A DNA stretch of 64,000 nucleotides from Weeksellaceae bacterium (lineage in GTDB: Bacteria; Bacteroidota; Bacteroidia; Flavobacteriales; Weeksellaceae), in the NCBI GenBank assembly GCA_019459455.1, contig JAIBEX010000011.1:1-64000 (forward strand), given 5' to 3'. Positions 34,880-44,628 of the stretch are shown here, one piece after another (position 1 is the stretch's first letter; every line of letters starts with the position of its first letter). Made by a program: the position numbers and the translations under genes. The notes below the pieces were generated by a model. It saw nothing but the letters and a program-made list of their open reading frames with translations. It was not told the origin of the DNA and searched no databases.

Positions 34880-35601
34880 GTCAGTATTTTTTTCAGAGCT
34901 AATCTATTTTTTATTGCCGCAGTGCCCCAGGTATTGTTGAAAAACACATAAACAGTCCTTGTGGAACCTCTAATTTTTTCGGAAAGATCATTCAGTTCTT
35001 CATCGGAATACTCAGATTTGAACAGTACCGGCACGCCATGAAGTCGGTAATACGCAAACTTTTTATTGTTTATGATGAAATCCCGGGGTATATCTTTCGG
35101 AAAACTTACACCGGAAAACACGATATTTTTCTCTTCTAAAGCCTTGTAAACCTCCGGTATCCACCATGATTTGTGCCGGAATTCAACAACACTCAGATAT
35201 TTGTTGTCTACTGTGGCCAAAACTTTTTCAAGATTCTCCTCTTTAAAATGGAAAGAGGGTGGCAACTGGAAGAGGAAACCTCCAAGTTTTTCCTTCAGTC
35301 CCTCGTGAATATGATTAGAGAAATCGGCAGTTTCTACAGCGGTCTCGTTAAGTCTTTTAAGATGCGTAATTGTTTTCGGAATCTTGATGAAGAAACTGAA
35401 ATCTTCCGGGGTTAAACCGTACCAGTTTTCAAGTGTGGTGGTTCGTGGCCGCCGGTAGAATGTTGAGTTGATTTCCACGGCGTTGAATTTTCCGGAGTAA
35501 AAAGTGAACTGTTCGCGGGACGGTAGGTCTTCAGGAAAGAAAAATCCTTTCCAGTCACGGTTTGAAAAACCGGAACAGCCAATAAAAATTTTATTCTTCA
35601 T
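34876..35601 (-). CDS. DUF72 family protein
   Basis: 241 residues, TIM-barrel-like. The start IFIGCSGFSNRDWKGFFFPEDLPSREQFTFYSGKFNAVEINSTFYRRP and the C-terminal TVYVFFNNTWGTAAIKN are typical of DUF72. The biochemical role is unknown. Both neighbours overlap it: the sirtuin by four bases and the 200-residue gene by eleven, so the three are tightly coupled. Confidence 0.88.
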   Translation of the reverse strand: MKNKIFIGCSGFSNRDWKGFFFPEDLPSREQFTFYSGKFNAVEINSTFYRRPRTTTLENWYGLTPEDFSFFIKIPKTITHLKRLNETAVETADFSNHIHEGLKEKLGGFLFQLPPSFHFKEENLEKVLATVDNKYLSVVEFRHKSWWIPEVYKALEEKNIVFSGVSFPKDIPRDFIINNKKFAYYRLHGVPVLFKSEYSDEELNDLSEKIRGSTRTVYVFFNNTWGTAAIKNRLALKKILT

Positions 35602-36193
35602 GCTTAAGAAGGCCTTCGGTAAGTGATTTCCACTGAAATTTACTGCCTCCTATAATTCCGCCTGCCGCAACCAGGCTGTTTCTTATCTTTTCCAAAACAT
35701 TCAGATTTTCTGTATTGGGAACTTCGTTTCGGCCATGAACTTCTGCAGAAATCTTAGGCCCTTCTCTTTTGATAAAGAAATTGGAAGTGGCCTTTGGGTC
35801 AAAAAAATGGGCGGTGGTCTCGTCAGGCTTCGTCGGATTCGGTGCAGGGCGGACGCGAATATAAACGTGTTCCCCGGCCGGTCCCTGTTCATCTTCTACA
35901 TGTTCGACCCTTACCCAGTCGAAACCGTCGCCAGTAGGGTTGTGAAGGCCCGGTACCTTAATGCTGAAATAGTCTCCGATTTCCGGCTTTCTAAGCAAGA
36001 GTTCACCTTTGGCGTCCCGATGCGAGAATTCCGCTTTTTCTTCGCCGGCAAAAAGCTCCCATGAATTAACATCCAGAAACCTTTTTCTTACAGTGATGAA
36101 GTGCGCTTTGGCAAGGTGGTCACTTTTAAATTCTATTTCGGATACAGTATCGCTCTTTGCGCCTGTTTTGTGTGGTGGAATTTTATCCTGCAT
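35591..36193 (-). CDS. Unknown 200-residue soluble protein
   Basis: No signal or TM segment, mixed composition. It opens with a Lys/Ser-rich tail, then KSDHLAKAHFITVRKRFLDVNSWE, GDYFSIKVPGLHNPTGDGFDWVRVEHVED and a C-terminal GGIIGGSKFQWKSLTEGLL. It looks like a single beta-rich domain. I do not recognise the family. It is the first gene of a tight operon with DUF72 and the sirtuin and may supply or recognise their substrate. Confidence 0.75.
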   Translation of the reverse strand: MQDKIPPHKTGAKSDTVSEIEFKSDHLAKAHFITVRKRFLDVNSWELFAGEEKAEFSHRDAKGELLLRKPEIGDYFSIKVPGLHNPTGDGFDWVRVEHVEDEQGPAGEHVYIRVRPAPNPTKPDETTAHFFDPKATSNFFIKREGPKISAEVHGRNEVPNTENLNVLEKIRNSLVAAGGIIGGSKFQWKSLTEGLLKHEE

Positions 36194-36225
36194 AATTTTA
36201 CAAATTAAGATAAGACGTTGTGCGA

Positions 36226-36762
36226 TTATTTTCCGAATTCTTCAACCATGCGTTTGTTGAACGCGGGAAGGTCAGCGGGTTTCCTGCTGGTCGTTAGGTT
36301 TCCGTCCGTTACCACTTCCTCGTCCACCCAATTCGCGCCTGCATTTTTCAGGTCCTTTGAAATGGCTTTAAAGGAGGTCATTTTCCGGCCTTCCACTACG
36401 TCAGCATCAATAAGGGTCTGCGGACCGTGACAAATTGCGGCCACAGGTTTATCCGCAGTAAAAAAATTCTTCACGAAGCGAACAGCACCCTCGTCCGCGC
36501 GCACCGCGTCGGGATTAAGTACACCACCGGGAAGCAGAAGTGCATCATAATCATCTGAGTTTGCGTCAGTCACTGTTTTGTCCACTGCTACCGAGTTGCT
36601 CCATTCATGGTCTTTCATGGCTCTGATGCGTCCGGACTTCAGGGAAACGATTTCCACTTTTGCTCCCGCATTTCTAAGTGCTTCAACCGGACTTTCCAGT
36701 TCGGACTGTTCATAACCGTCCGCTGCTAATACCGCAATTGTTTTATTTTCAAGGTTTGACAT
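36226..36762 (-). CDS. DJ-1/PfpI family protein (type 1 glutamine amidotransferase-like)
   Basis: 178 residues. The nucleophile elbow AAICHGPQTLIDADVVEGRKMTSF holds the reactive Cys followed by His, and DYDALLLPGGVLNPDAVR is the PfpI glutamate region. Members act as deglycases, chaperones or proteases under stress. It lies 32 bases upstream of the 200-residue gene on the same strand and may be co-transcribed with it. Confidence 0.9.
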   Translation of the reverse strand: MSNLENKTIAVLAADGYEQSELESPVEALRNAGAKVEIVSLKSGRIRAMKDHEWSNSVAVDKTVTDANSDDYDALLLPGGVLNPDAVRADEGAVRFVKNFFTADKPVAAICHGPQTLIDADVVEGRKMTSFKAISKDLKNAGANWVDEEVVTDGNLTTSRKPADLPAFNKRMVEEFGK

Positions 36763-36789
36763 AATGTTAGGGTTTTAGGTTTTCAAAAA

Positions 36790-36812
36790 GGGCAACAAAA
36801 ATATTGCCGCCC
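36790..36812 (-). terminator. Terminator after the DUF892 gene
   Basis: GGGCAA/TTGCC-CCC stem with one bulged base and a T5 run in the minus direction. Confidence 0.5.
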
Positions 36813-36848
36813 TATGTCTATAATAAAAATGATGTTAAAGCTTTGGTG

Positions 36849-37382
36849 TTATTTGGCTTTGAGATTTATTTCCGACTTGGCCAGTTTGGTCAGGTCTTTA
36901 TCGCATGCCTTTTCTTCACTCAGCGTGGCGAGCATCAGCCCAAGAACCTCTTTCTGTCCCAGTAACTTTGCATATGTTGCCAGGGTGCCGTAAGAAGCAA
37001 TTTCGTAGTGCTCCACTTTTTGGGCAGCTGCTATGATGGCTGCATCACGGACAGCTCCCGGTTCTGTTTCTTCCAGGATGCCTTCCGCTTCTTTCAGCAA
37101 ACCATCCATGGCATCGCATTTTACCGCTTCCGGCTTCAGTTTTAAAGCTTTAAAACCAGCTTCCAACCTTTTCACCTGCTCTTTTGTTTCGTCAAGATGC
37201 AGGTTTACCGCATCTTTCAGCTTTTTGGAGGTTGCATTCTTAGCCATTTTAGGAAGATTTTTAACCAGAGCCTTCTCGGCCCAGTACAAATCCTTCATAC
37301 CGTCTATCATAAAATCTTTCAGTTTGTCAGCTGCATCCGCTTTGGGAGCAACTTTACCGCTTGCTGTTGTTTTCTTTGCCAT
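36849..37382 (-). CDS. DUF892 ferritin-like protein, YciE/YciF type
   Basis: 177 residues, all-helical. The chain KDFMIDGMKDLYWAEKALVKNLPKMAKNATS, LHLDETKEQVKRLE and AAQKVEHYEIASYGTLATYAKLLG carries the Glu and His residues of the family's diiron site. The N-terminal tail is Lys/Ala-rich. YciE/F proteins are induced in stress and stationary phase, which suits the PfpI neighbour. Confidence 0.9.
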   Translation of the reverse strand: MAKKTTASGKVAPKADAADKLKDFMIDGMKDLYWAEKALVKNLPKMAKNATSKKLKDAVNLHLDETKEQVKRLEAGFKALKLKPEAVKCDAMDGLLKEAEGILEETEPGAVRDAAIIAAAQKVEHYEIASYGTLATYAKLLGQKEVLGLMLATLSEEKACDKDLTKLAKSEINLKAK

Positions 37383-37510
37383 AATATTTATTTTTTAATG
37401 TTTGGTTTTATAAAGTTAAAAATCCTGATTTATTCTACATAATCTGCTCGTCCATAATTACGCTTTAGTGAAAAATTGGTAATAATTCAATTATAAAAAT
37501 GAAAACTTAG

Positions 37511-40180
37511 CTATTTTGGCAGGTTAACATCTGCCGAATTTAAACGTAATGAATTCAAGATTACAGAAACGGAACTCAGACTCATGGCCGCTGCCGCAAT
37601 CATCGGACTTAAAAGTATTCCGAAAAAAGGATACAGTAAACCCGCTGCAAGCGGAATGCCAAAGGTGTTGTAGATGAAAGCAAAGAATAGATTTTGTTTG
37701 ATGTTCCTCAACAGATGTTCACTTAAAATCCTTGCTTTTGCTACCCCCAGGATGTCGCCTTTCAGCAGGGTAATTGCTGCACTTTCAATTGCAACATCAG
37801 TCCCGGTACCCATTGCAATCCCCACATCCGATTGTGCTAAGGCGGGTGCATCGTTGATACCGTCACCGGTCATTGCCACGGTTTTACCTGATTCCTGCAG
37901 TCTTTGTATTTCTGCGAGTTTATCCTGCGGCAATTGTCCCGCGAAGTATCTTTTTATCCCCAGTTCAGACGCCACGGCTTTGGCCGTATGCTCATTGTCC
38001 CCGGTCATCATAATCACTTCGATCTTTTGATTCTGCAGATATTCAATGGCTTCACGTGAAGTGGGTTTAATTTTATCTGAAAAACTCAGAAAGCCCAGCA
38101 CCTGAGTCCCTTTGGCGAGATAAGAAACTGTTTTAGCCTCATCCTGCTTGTCTGTAACCTTCTGTTTTAGGTTTTCTGGAAGTGCGATGCCGAACTCCTT
38201 CAGCAGTCCCTCATTTCCAAGAAGTATAACTTCACCGTCAACGGTTCCCTTAAGTCCTTTTCCGGAAATATTTTCAAACTGATTAACCGCCTCCAACCCT
38301 TCGTCCTTACCGGAAGCGGAAGATTTTTTATATTCAGTCAGAACCGCACTTGCCAGCGGATGTTCCGAATTCCGGTTCAGTGCGGCAGCCAGTTGCAGAA
38401 TTAAATTTCTATCTGTGTTTTCTGCCGGGAAAATATCGTCCAGACTTGGTTTTCCTTCGGTAAGTGTCCCTGTTTTATCGGTAATGAGGACGTTTACTTT
38501 CTGCATTTGCTCCAACGCTTCAGCATTTTTTATGAGTATTCCGTTTTTTGCCCCCTTCCCAATACCAACCATCAGGCTCATCGGTGTTGCCAGTCCAAGC
38601 GCACAGGGACAGGCTACTATCAGCACTGCTACAGCGTTTACAAAAGCCAAAATCAGACGGTTTTCTCCGCCGAAAATGTACCATGCGATAAACGTAAGGA
38701 CTGATATGGCAATAACGGTTGGAACAAACATCCGGGAAATTCTGTCCGCGAGTTTCTGTATAGGGGCTTTGCTGCGACTGGCCTCATTGACCATCTTAAT
38801 GATTTGTGAAAGCAGTGTTTCGTCACCTACCTTTTCAGCAATCATAATAAACGCGCCGTTCCCGTTGATGGTTCCGGATGTAACCCTATCCGGAGTTTGT
38901 TTTTCAACCGGAATGGGTTCACCTGTAATCATGCTTTCGTCAACACTGGAGGTGCCTTCGGTTATCTTGCCGTCCACAGGAATTTTCTCACCGGGTTTCA
39001 CTCTTAACAGATCCCCGATTTTCACATGCGAAAGCGGAACTTTTTGCTCCTGACCGTCAACAATTAAATTCGCCTCATCGGGAGACAGGTTCATCAGTTC
39101 CTTTATGGCACTTCCTGTCCTTTTGTGGGCTCCCGCTTCCAGCAATTGTCCCAAAATAACGAGGGTAAGGATTACAGACACGGCTTCAAAGTAGAGGGGA
39201 GTTTTTCCGTCATGCACCATTTCATGCGGTAAAATACCAGGAAAGGCCAGGGCAACAAGACTGAAAAGGAATGCGGCGGCAACACCCAAAGCGATTAAAC
39301 TGAACATATTGAGATTCCAGGTCCTGAAGGAAATCCAACCCCGTTTCATTAAAAACCAGCCTGCGTAAAAAAGAACCGGCAGGGTTAAAACAAACTCCAG
39401 TATTCCCTGGATCCGGTACGAAAATGGAAAATCAAAAAACATACCTCCCATTGATAGAATAAAAACCGGAACCGTGAATATAAGCGCCGTTATAAATTTC
39501 TTCTTTAAGGTATTGTAGGTCCTATCCTCTTCCTCAATTTCCCCGGAGTGCAGTGCGACGAGGTCCATACCGCAGATTGGGCAGTCACCCGGCTCATCAC
39601 GGATGATTTCCGGATGCATAGGGCACGTGTACTGTATCGGTTTTGATTTTTCAGGATATTTTACAAGGTCCATACCGCATACCGGGCAACCGACATTAGA
39701 ATCGTACACTTTGTCGCCTTCACAGAACATGGGACAGTAGTATTTTCCAGCGTTATTGCCGTTTACCGTTGTCGTTGCTGGATGGGCGGCATGTTTGTGA
39801 GTAACTACCTGACCGTGGATTTGATTCTCCGCGGTTTGGAGCAATTCGGGGGAAATCTGTTCCAAATGCATATGGCACACCGGGCAGCCGTTGTCCGAAC
39901 CGTAGGTCTTGCTGCCTTCACAGAACATGGGACAGAAATACTCCCCAACCTTATCGCTGAAATCGGGAGGAAGATTTGTTTTGGAGAATGTTTGAGGTTT
40001 GTTTTGGTAATCCGACCTTTCCTCGATTGGAACCAGAAACATATTGCAGACCGGACAGCGCTTGCCCGCTGCAAAATATACTTTGTCGCCCTCGCATTCC
40101 ATCGGACAGTAGTATACTGAACTGGGTGAAACTCTTTGGGAAGGGGGGATATGACCGTGAGGTTTATTAGAATGTTCCAT
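37511..40180 (-). CDS. Copper-type P1B ATPase with four tandem heavy-metal-binding modules
   Basis: 889 residues. The N-terminal 210 residues hold four heavy-metal-binding (HMBD) modules: about 23-51, 81-108, 147-174 and 184-210, each CPM...CPxC followed by a Met, the first three of the CPMxCEG kind and the fourth CPMHPE. The core has eight TM helices, the CPCALG metal-passage motif, [13 protein letters not shown] with the phosphorylated Asp, SEHPLA and [11 protein letters not shown]. It should pump Cu+ or Ag+ out of the cytoplasm. A His-rich bit (THKHAAH) lies between modules two and three. The AraC-like regulator lies just upstream. Confidence 0.95.
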   Translation of the reverse strand: MEHSNKPHGHIPPSQRVSPSSVYYCPMECEGDKVYFAAGKRCPVCNMFLVPIEERSDYQNKPQTFSKTNLPPDFSDKVGEYFCPMFCEGSKTYGSDNGCPVCHMHLEQISPELLQTAENQIHGQVVTHKHAAHPATTTVNGNNAGKYYCPMFCEGDKVYDSNVGCPVCGMDLVKYPEKSKPIQYTCPMHPEIIRDEPGDCPICGMDLVALHSGEIEEEDRTYNTLKKKFITALIFTVPVFILSMGGMFFDFPFSYRIQGILEFVLTLPVLFYAGWFLMKRGWISFRTWNLNMFSLIALGVAAAFLFSLVALAFPGILPHEMVHDGKTPLYFEAVSVILTLVILGQLLEAGAHKRTGSAIKELMNLSPDEANLIVDGQEQKVPLSHVKIGDLLRVKPGEKIPVDGKITEGTSSVDESMITGEPIPVEKQTPDRVTSGTINGNGAFIMIAEKVGDETLLSQIIKMVNEASRSKAPIQKLADRISRMFVPTVIAISVLTFIAWYIFGGENRLILAFVNAVAVLIVACPCALGLATPMSLMVGIGKGAKNGILIKNAEALEQMQKVNVLITDKTGTLTEGKPSLDDIFPAENTDRNLILQLAAALNRNSEHPLASAVLTEYKKSSASGKDEGLEAVNQFENISGKGLKGTVDGEVILLGNEGLLKEFGIALPENLKQKVTDKQDEAKTVSYLAKGTQVLGFLSFSDKIKPTSREAIEYLQNQKIEVIMMTGDNEHTAKAVASELGIKRYFAGQLPQDKLAEIQRLQESGKTVAMTGDGINDAPALAQSDVGIAMGTGTDVAIESAAITLLKGDILGVAKARILSEHLLRNIKQNLFFAFIYNTFGIPLAAGLLYPFFGILLSPMIAAAAMSLSSVSVILNSLRLNSADVNLPK

Positions 40181-40255
40181 ATTTATAATTATGATTCAAA
40201 GATCCTGAAATGAATCTGTAAACTGTTATAAATAGAGGGAAGAAACTTATAAAAT

Positions 40256-40816
40256 TCAGATTTGATCCAGCGGGATGCGGTGTCTTTCCTTCAGATTTTT
40301 GAAGTGAGACGGTGTGAAGCCCGTCACATTCCTGAACTGGGCGGAGAGATGCTGTACGCTTTTATAGCCGAGTTTTCCGGAAATTTCAGTGAGGGTAAGT
40401 TCACCGTACAGCAGAAGTTCCTTCACTTTTTCAATTTTCTGAAGGATAAAGTACTGCTCCAGCGTCACATTTTCATGCTGGGAAAAGGTCTTGGAAATGG
40501 CACTGTAGTCCTTGTGGAGTTCATCTGCTAAATGTTTTGACAGGATAAAATCTTCTGAAACGTCCAGACCGTTTATGATCAGGATTACGGACTTCTTTAC
40601 CTTTTCTATCAGGCGTTGCGAAGAATCCTCCAGGATGTTGAAACCAATTGCCTGCAACTTTTCGTCCACGACCCGGATCTGTTTATTATCAAGATTTTTA
40701 AGGGTCTGAACTTCTCCCAGTTGAGCGGAGCTGACCGCAATGTCCAAATCATTAAAAATCTTCTTCACCGCGGTAATGCAGCGGTTACATACCATATTCT
40801 TAATGAAGATTTTCAT
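40256..40816 (-). CDS. AraC-type regulator with N-terminal HMA-like metal domain
   Basis: 186 residues. Residues 1-65 look like an HMA domain (KNMVCNRCITAVKKIF, CxxC at 10 and 13). Residues 85-186 are an AraC double HTH (KVKELLLYGELTLTEISGKLGYKSVQHLSAQFRNVTGFTPSHFK). It probably senses copper or a similar ion through the CxxC and controls the ATPase gene 75 bases downstream. Its start overlaps the thioesterase stop (ATGA). Confidence 0.88.
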   Translation of the reverse strand: MKIFIKNMVCNRCITAVKKIFNDLDIAVSSAQLGEVQTLKNLDNKQIRVVDEKLQAIGFNILEDSSQRLIEKVKKSVILIINGLDVSEDFILSKHLADELHKDYSAISKTFSQHENVTLEQYFILQKIEKVKELLLYGELTLTEISGKLGYKSVQHLSAQFRNVTGFTPSHFKNLKERHRIPLDQI

Positions 40817-41211
40817 CAGGGCTGATTCTTAAGGCGGTCAGATATAAATTCAATCTTCGTTTTTCCGTGGCGGGTTGGTTTACCGTCTTCGTTCACCCCT
40901 ACAAAAATAATTTTATCAATGGTGATGATGGTTTGCCTCGTCATCATATTTCGGACATCGCAGGTGAGCGTGATGGAGGTGTTTCCAAAATCGGTGGCTT
41001 CAATTCCGATTTCAATGATATCTCCCTGGCTTGCGGAGCTAATGAAATTAATTTCGGAAATGTATTTGGTGACGCAGCGTGGCGTTTCCAACTGAACGAT
41101 GGCGTAAAGTGCTGCTTCCTCGTCAATCCACTGTAGCAGCCGGCCTCCGAAAAGGGTATGGTTTGGATTTAAATCTTCCGGTTTAATCCATTTTCTGGTG
41201 TGATAATTCAT
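40816..41211 (-). CDS. Hotdog-fold acyl-CoA thioesterase
   Basis: 131 residues. KWIKPEDLNPNHTLFGGRLLQWIDEEAA is the YciA/cytosolic acyl-CoA hydrolase active-site helix with catalytic Asp/Glu and the GG turn. It hydrolyses acyl-CoA. Its link to the metal genes is only the four-base overlap with the regulator, which may be incidental. Confidence 0.88.
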   Translation of the reverse strand: MNYHTRKWIKPEDLNPNHTLFGGRLLQWIDEEAALYAIVQLETPRCVTKYISEINFISSASQGDIIEIGIEATDFGNTSITLTCDVRNMMTRQTIITIDKIIFVGVNEDGKPTRHGKTKIEFISDRLKNQP

Positions 41212-41397
41212 ATGGGATAATTTTGAAGGGTAAAGTTACCTTATATTCAGTGAAACAGGTTTTCCGGACTCCTTTTGATAAGATAGAAAAAATAAATGGC
41301 CAAGCATCTTTTGGTGCGCATGGCTTCAACTTGCTGATGTGTTCACCAAAACAGATATAGTCGCGGTACCTGCGGATTATCGTGGCATTTTAATCTT

Positions 41398-41405
41398 TAA
41401 CTTTG
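41398..41405 (+). promoter_or_regulatory. TAnnTTTG box for the aldo/keto reductase gene
   Basis: TAACTTTG ends 15 bases before the ATG at 41421. Confidence 0.35.
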
Positions 41406-41420
41406 AAAAAAAATAAAGGT

Positions 41421-42287
41421 ATGGATTTTTCACCAATTATTATAGGAACCATGCGGTGGGGCGTTTGGGGCGCCAACCTGTCCGCAAAGGAAGTTCAGCG
41501 TTTAATTGAAGAATCTCTGACTCAGGGTTTTTACACTTTTGATCATGCCGACATCTATGGCGGCTACACCACGGAAGCACTTTTTGGGGAAGCTGTTTCA
41601 GATATGAACCTGCCCAGGGAATCTTATCAGCTTATCTCAAAATGCGGAATTGAGTATATGGGTGGGAGCAAGAATTACAGCATCAAATCCTATAATTACT
41701 CAAAAGATTATATTCTGAACTGTGTGGATGAAAGCCTTCAGAACCTGAAGACCGACTATTTAGATGTTCTGCTGCTTCACCGTCCGTCCCCTTTGATGGA
41801 TCCCGAAGAAATCGCGGCCGCCTTCGGTATCCTTCGAAGCAACGGTAAGGTCAGGGATTTTGGAGTCAGTAATTTCAGTGCATCACAGTTTAACCTGATC
41901 CACCAGTATTTTCCTTTTCTGGTAACGAATCAGGTGGAGATCTCGGTAAACAACACGGGCGCTTTTTATGACGGTACGCTGGACCAGATGATGATAAAAA
42001 AGTTAAGGCCAATGGCGTGGTCGGTCCTTGGTGATTATTTTACTGTAGGCTCCCGACAAAATGAGCGAATCCGAGAGGTTATTGAGCCGCTTTGCAGTAA
42101 ATACGGTGCAGAGGAAAATCAACTCCTTATTTCCTTTCTGCTGAAGCACCCGTCGGGAATAATTCCGATTGTGGGCACCTCCAAAGCAGATAACATCGCT
42201 AAATTCAAAAAAGCGCTGGATATCAGTTTGGACCGAACCGACTGGTTCCGCATCCTGGAAGCCAGTGCCGGCAGGAAAGTTCCATAA
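41421..42287 (+). CDS. Aldo/keto reductase
   Basis: 288 residues from the ATG at 41421; an upstream TTG is ignored. FYTFDHADIYGGYTTEALFG holds the catalytic Asp and Tyr, LISKCGI the Lys and DVLLLHRPSPL the His. The C-terminal IIPIVGTSKADNIAKFKKAL binds NADPH. It reduces aldehydes or ketones; substrate unknown. It resembles the YdhF group. Confidence 0.92.
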   Translation: MDFSPIIIGTMRWGVWGANLSAKEVQRLIEESLTQGFYTFDHADIYGGYTTEALFGEAVSDMNLPRESYQLISKCGIEYMGGSKNYSIKSYNYSKDYILNCVDESLQNLKTDYLDVLLLHRPSPLMDPEEIAAAFGILRSNGKVRDFGVSNFSASQFNLIHQYFPFLVTNQVEISVNNTGAFYDGTLDQMMIKKLRPMAWSVLGDYFTVGSRQNERIREVIEPLCSKYGAEENQLLISFLLKHPSGIIPIVGTSKADNIAKFKKALDISLDRTDWFRILEASAGRKVP

Positions 42288-42303
42288 AAACTGTAGCTAA
42301 GCG

Positions 42304-44085
42304 CTACCTCTCCTTAATAAGCATAAACCCATCGTTGAAGTAGTAGCGTGTTTTCCCGGAAGTTTCCCGCACAAGGTTTTCAAAGATGATCTTGACCTTG
42401 TATTTTTCAAAATTCACTTCAGTTGAGATTTCATCAACCGGAATGCGATCAGTTTGGGAAGCATAAGCCGCTAGTTTTTTCTCGACAAAAGGTAGAAGGT
42501 TCACTGTTTCCTTTCCGTTCAAACTTATTTCAAACACCGGCCTGTTCTGCTGCAACCGGTTGATCAGGACGATTTTATCACCGTTGATGGTGGGTCCTCC
42601 CTGGTTCATGTTTTCTGAGAAGTGATTGAGTTTTGACACATACTGGTAGCCTTCCGTCCGGTAGACGAGTTTTGGGGTGTAAATCTCCGTACGCTGCCTG
42701 TTGTGGCGGTTTTGATCCACGTTTTTGAAGAAGCCGGCCACTTTTCCACGTACATTGCGGTATAACTGATTCTGTTTTTGCTGATTAAGTTCGTTGATCT
42801 GTGTGACGCTGAGAAAAAGGTCCAGGTATTCGTCTTCGCCCCGCTGCTGAAGAAAATTGAATTTGTCCGCAACTTCATCAACTGTTTTTGCCGAAACCCG
42901 CTTGGTGAAATCAATTTTCCCGTTGTCCGTTAGTTTATGCCTAGACAGAACCTTTTCCAGTTCATTCTTCTGGCTTCTCTTTGACACAGAAAGTGCGTTG
43001 AAGTAAGGGAAGACCAGCGAGAACATCCCGAAGACAAAAAGGGAAACTGGAATGAACCGTATGCTGCCGTTCCTAACAAAGATGAAATAAAGCACAACGG
43101 TCGTAAGCCACAGTGCTACCAACAGCACGAAATAACGGGGTTCCGTGTAACCGTATTCCAGGATTCTGGTAAATATTGCCGTGAAAAGGAGGATAATGAG
43201 AGGAGCCAGCGTGTAGTAGAAAGCTTTGCTGAACATTTTTACCCAGGATTTTGCCCCTTCTTCCCTGAGTGGATGAACGAGGAGCAAAGCAAGGATTCCC
43301 ACCACCGAATAGGCAAGGATAAGATAGGAGACCCAACCGCGCGGCAGTTCCCAGTTGATGAGGATTTTGAATGAATAAAAATAGAGGATAAGCACGTAAA
43401 TAAGCAGGAGCGGAATCAGGACGTACTGCGTGAAAAACTTGAGGATCTGCGGGTAATTTCCGTCTTTCTCCAGTTGCTGAAGGCCACGGTCTCCAAAAAG
43501 CAGAAAGATAAAGCAACTCCCAAAAATCGCCAGAAACGAAAATGTTTTGGGGTAAAGCGTCTCTTCGAAATTAAACTCAAAAAGTTTATCAACTGCAAGA
43601 ATCGCCAGCATTACTCCACCTACCAGAACACCGGTAAAAACTGCCGTAAGAAAAATATTAATGAACAGGTTCTTGTTATATTGCCAAAACTTGAGTTCCC
43701 TGTTCTGACCAAAAAAAGGAATGAATGAGACCAGAAGGTGGGATAGAATATAGGTCGGAATGAGGATGAAGGCATACATTTCCGTAAAATCCTTTTCCTT
43801 CTCCGGTAAAATAAAATAGAAACCCGTCAGAAAGGCCAGGGCCCCCAGCTCCAGGAGCATCCTTTTTCCAATGCGCTGCGAAAGCATTTTAACCGCAAAC
43901 ATCACGGATATTCCAAGGCATGCGGTGAAAATAAGTTTAATTACAGAAAACTGATTTACCGCATTGTCCATCTCGATGGCCACCACAGCCGACAGTGCAG
44001 CAATAAGTGCCATTGTGAGGATCATCGGATAGCGAACAAAGATGTCATCGGCTTTTCCCCAGATTTCCTTTAATTTCTGTTTCAT
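42304..44085 (-). CDS. DUF4153 family polytopic membrane protein
   Basis: 593 residues. The first about 370 residues are hydrophobic, with some ten TM spans; the C-terminal 220 residues are soluble and basic with many Tyr and Asn. DUF4153 is seen in the TM half (LLVGGVMLAILAVDKLFEF, WVSYLILAYSVVGILALLLVHPLREE). Function unknown. It lies 12 bases after the BlaI-like regulator gene in the zero frame, or in a four-base overlap if the regulator's A10 tract slips. Confidence 0.82.
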   Translation of the reverse strand: MKQKLKEIWGKADDIFVRYPMILTMALIAALSAVVAIEMDNAVNQFSVIKLIFTACLGISVMFAVKMLSQRIGKRMLLELGALAFLTGFYFILPEKEKDFTEMYAFILIPTYILSHLLVSFIPFFGQNRELKFWQYNKNLFINIFLTAVFTGVLVGGVMLAILAVDKLFEFNFEETLYPKTFSFLAIFGSCFIFLLFGDRGLQQLEKDGNYPQILKFFTQYVLIPLLLIYVLILYFYSFKILINWELPRGWVSYLILAYSVVGILALLLVHPLREEGAKSWVKMFSKAFYYTLAPLIILLFTAIFTRILEYGYTEPRYFVLLVALWLTTVVLYFIFVRNGSIRFIPVSLFVFGMFSLVFPYFNALSVSKRSQKNELEKVLSRHKLTDNGKIDFTKRVSAKTVDEVADKFNFLQQRGEDEYLDLFLSVTQINELNQQKQNQLYRNVRGKVAGFFKNVDQNRHNRQRTEIYTPKLVYRTEGYQYVSKLNHFSENMNQGGPTINGDKIVLINRLQQNRPVFEISLNGKETVNLLPFVEKKLAAYASQTDRIPVDEISTEVNFEKYKVKIIFENLVRETSGKTRYYFNDGFMLIKER

Positions 44086-44097
44086 ATCGTGGTGTTT

Positions 44098-44580
44098 TCA
44101 GGTTGAAGGCTCATCACCGCCGAATTCATCCCGTTTATTTCTTCTTCTTCTTTTTTTTTTCTTCTTCGTATTCAGGATTTCATCGGCAATCTTATGTACT
44201 TGCTGTTTTTTTGAGGCTTTCTGCTTGTTTTTAGGCTTGGAAGTGCTTCGGTCCAGCGTTTGGACAGGCATATTCTCCTGTTGAAGGAGTGCAATCAGTT
44301 CCTCATCAGAGTTATTGCAGAACTGTTCTACGAAATTCTTCAGCAGATACTTCCGGTAATCATCAAAAGGAATTGCCGCCGAATATTTAAAAATCCGTCC
44401 CTCCTTTATCTTGCCCAGAAAGCCTTTTTCCACCAGGATTTTCAGGTAGGTGGACACGGTGTTTTGATGGGGTTTCGGCTCCGGATGCTTCTCCATGACG
44501 TCTTTCATGTAAAAGGTATCAAGTTTCCAGAGAACGGTCATCAGTTTTTCTTCTGCAGTGGTAAGGTTGTTTATATTCAT
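44098..44580 (-). CDS. BlaI/MecI/CopY-like repressor with basic tail
   Basis: 160 residues. The winged-helix part MNINNLTTAEEKLMTVLWKLDTFYMKDVMEK and QNTVSTYLKILVEKGFLGK is typical of BlaI/CopY repressors. The C-terminal 60 residues form a tail with KKKKKRRRRNKR encoded over an A10 run. No BlaR1-type protease receptor is adjacent; DUF4153 and PAP2 genes flank it. It may repress them or a distant target. Confidence 0.88.
   Translation of the reverse strand: MNINNLTTAEEKLMTVLWKLDTFYMKDVMEKHPEPKPHQNTVSTYLKILVEKGFLGKIKEGRIFKYSAAIPFDDYRKYLLKNFVEQFCNNSDEELIALLQQENMPVQTLDRSTSKPKNKQKASKKQQVHKIADEILNTKKKKKRRRRNKRDEFGGDEPST
44151..44160 (-). repeat. A10 tract in the 3' part of the BlaI-like gene
   Basis: Ten A in a row on the coding strand. 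Nine A would change the C-terminus to KKKKKEEEE... and put the stop in an ATGA overlap with the DUF4153 start at 44085. Twelve A would do the same. Confidence 0.7.
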
Positions 44581-44628
44581 ATAGTTCTGAACGGTATTTT
44601 TTGGAATTCGGTTGTCCGCTATCTTCTT

